NCBI GenBank assembly: GCA_035627675.1
Contig: DASPLH010000042.1
Location: forward strand, 1 to 6,730
DNA length: 6,730 nt
Direction of reading: 5' to 3'
Source: DASPLH01 sp035627675
GTDB lineage: Bacteria > Acidobacteriota > Terriglobia > Terriglobales > Acidobacteriaceae
Made by a program: the position numbers and the translations under genes. Numbering within the stretch: position 1 is the first letter of the stretch; each line of letters begins with the position of its first letter. This document shows, one piece after another, positions 5,788 through 6,730 of the stretch. The notes under the pieces were generated by a model. The model saw only the letters and a program-made list of their open reading frames with translations, made no database searches and was not told the DNA's origin.

Positions 5788-6730
5788 ATGCCGGAGAACG
5801 GAATCGCAATCGATTCGCAAGGCCTCACGCGCAGCTTCCCGGGCGTGAAAGCCGTCGATGACCTCAGCTTCCAGGTTCGTTATGGCGAGATCTTCGGACT
5901 CGTCGGACCCGACGGCGCGGGGAAAACGACGACCATGCGGATGCTCGCCGGTGTGCTTGCGCCCGATACCGGTTCGGCGCGGGTCGCCGGCTTCGACGTG
6001 GTGCGCGATCCGGAGAAGGTGAAGCACGACATCAGTTACATGTCGCAGCGCTTCGGCCTTTACGAGGACCTTACGGTGGACGAGAACATACGCTTCTACG
6101 CCGGGATCTTTGGGGTCCGCGCGGCTGAGCGCGAGGAGCGGTCGGCACGCCTGTTGCAGGCGGCAGACATGCAGCGCTTCCGAAGCCGCCTGGCGGGCAA
6201 GCTCTCCGGCGGCATGAAGCAAAAGCTCGGACTGGTTTGCGCCCTGATCCACACGCCCAAGGTCATTCTGCTCGACGAGCCGACGAACGGCGTCGATCCG
6301 GTTTCGCGGCGCGACTTCTGGAAGATTCTTTATTCGCTGCTGAGCGAGGGTGTCGCGATCCTGACCTCGACGGCGTATCTCGACGAGGCCGAGCGCTGCC
6401 ATCGTGTCGCGCTCCTGCACCAGGGACGCCTGCTGTTCTGCGACACGCCCGCCGCCTTGAAAGCGCGCCTTCGCAATTCCGTCGTGGCCGTCCATACGCC
6501 CGAGGCGCGCCGCGTCCGCGACGTGGTGCAGACAGCCGCCGGGGTCAACAGCGCCGTGCTCGTGGGAGACGGAGTCCACCTGCTCCTCGACGATGCGCGG
6601 AAACGCATCCCGGAACTCCAGTCGCTTCTGAACTCCGCCTCCGTTCCGTTCGTAAACGTCGAGCAGATTTCGGCCACCGTCGAAGATGTATTCGTCTCGG
6701 CCGTCGAGTCGAGCGACCGAGGTGCGCGAT
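5788..6730 (+). CDS. YbhF-like ABC transporter ATP-binding protein (3' end outside window)
   Basis: 314 codons of an ABC ATPase, open at the right edge. Visible motifs: Walker A GPDGAGKTTT (40-49), Q-loop Q87 in YMSQRFGLYEDLTV, signature LSGGMKQK (139-146), Walker B VILLDEP with catalytic E164 (159-165) and D-loop GVDP (168-171). The H-loop reads STAYLDEAE (194-202), with A196 where the switch histidine of the usual THYMDEAE would be. GPDGAGK, FGLYEDLTV, AGKLSGGMKQKLGL and STxYLDEAE all resemble the N-terminal nucleotide-binding domain of E. coli YbhF as I recall it (WSTSYLDEAE). The ATVEDVFV block near 296-303 marks the end of one domain. YbhF is a tandem protein of about 578 residues, so a second, catalytically complete domain is expected past the edge, followed by ABC-2 permeases of the YbhS/YbhR type. 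It energises export with the adaptor and channel encoded upstream. The ATG at 5788 follows a weak TAGG site overlapping the upstream stop codon. Confidence 0.92.
   Translation, partial: MPENGIAIDSQGLTRSFPGVKAVDDLSFQVRYGEIFGLVGPDGAGKTTTMRMLAGVLAPDTGSARVAGFDVVRDPEKVKHDISYMSQRFGLYEDLTVDENIRFYAGIFGVRAAEREERSARLLQAADMQRFRSRLAGKLSGGMKQKLGLVCALIHTPKVILLDEPTNGVDPVSRRDFWKILYSLLSEGVAILTSTAYLDEAERCHRVALLHQGRLLFCDTPAALKARLRNSVVAVHTPEARRVRDVVQTAAGVNSAVLVGDGVHLLLDDARKRIPELQSLLNSASVPFVNVEQISATVEDVFVSAVESSDRGAR

Noticed and set aside
5629..6579. Minus-strand open frame (316 codons)
   Set aside because: Antisense to the adaptor end and the ABC ATPase, whose motifs fix the plus-strand reading.
1..6730. tRNA, rRNA, CRISPR array, insertion sequence or attachment site
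   Set aside because: No regular direct repeats, transposase motifs or tRNA-like cloverleaf were seen; intergenic space is at most 95 bp.

Overview
The window looks like a high-GC (roughly 60-65% by eye) bacterial chromosome segment. It is densely coding, with no tRNA, rRNA, CRISPR or mobile element visible. The gene set (UvsE-type UV endonuclease, stand-alone VKOR, CecR/YbhGF-like exporter) would suit Acidobacteriota or a similar high-GC Gram-negative lineage. That taxonomic guess is inference only. A TolC-type outer-membrane protein shows the cell has an outer membrane.

Left half, minus strand, read right to left: a small VKOR disulfide-forming membrane protein (2652-2233), then the UV damage endonuclease uvsE 21 nt later (2211-1165), then after 62 nt a radical-SAM protein of the putative DNA modification/repair family (1102 to beyond the left edge). 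The last protein has a CX3CX2C motif, four extra cysteines and a C-terminal helix-hairpin-helix. Two of these three genes are DNA-repair genes, so this is a small repair cluster headed by a thiol-redox gene.

Centre: a 95-bp divergent intergenic region (2653-2747). It holds the TetR-gene promoter with a consensus TTGACA, a perfect 13-bp palindrome inside that promoter (probable TetR operator), and a TACAAT box 6 nt before the VKOR start codon. The radical-SAM gene has the same TACAAT-6 nt-start arrangement, which suggests leaderless transcripts for the genes that head transcription units.

Right half, plus strand: a tight four-gene operon with gaps of 9, 13 and 6 nt. It encodes a TetR repressor (2748-3431), a TolC-like outer-membrane factor (3441-4775), a YbhG/HlyD-type periplasmic adaptor (4789-5781) and an ABC ATPase that resembles the N-terminal half of YbhF (5788 to beyond the right edge). 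Together they would form a tripartite ABC exporter, with permease genes expected just outside the window. The visible ATPase domain has intact Walker A, signature and Walker B motifs but lacks the H-loop histidine, which is also how I recall the first domain of E. coli YbhF.
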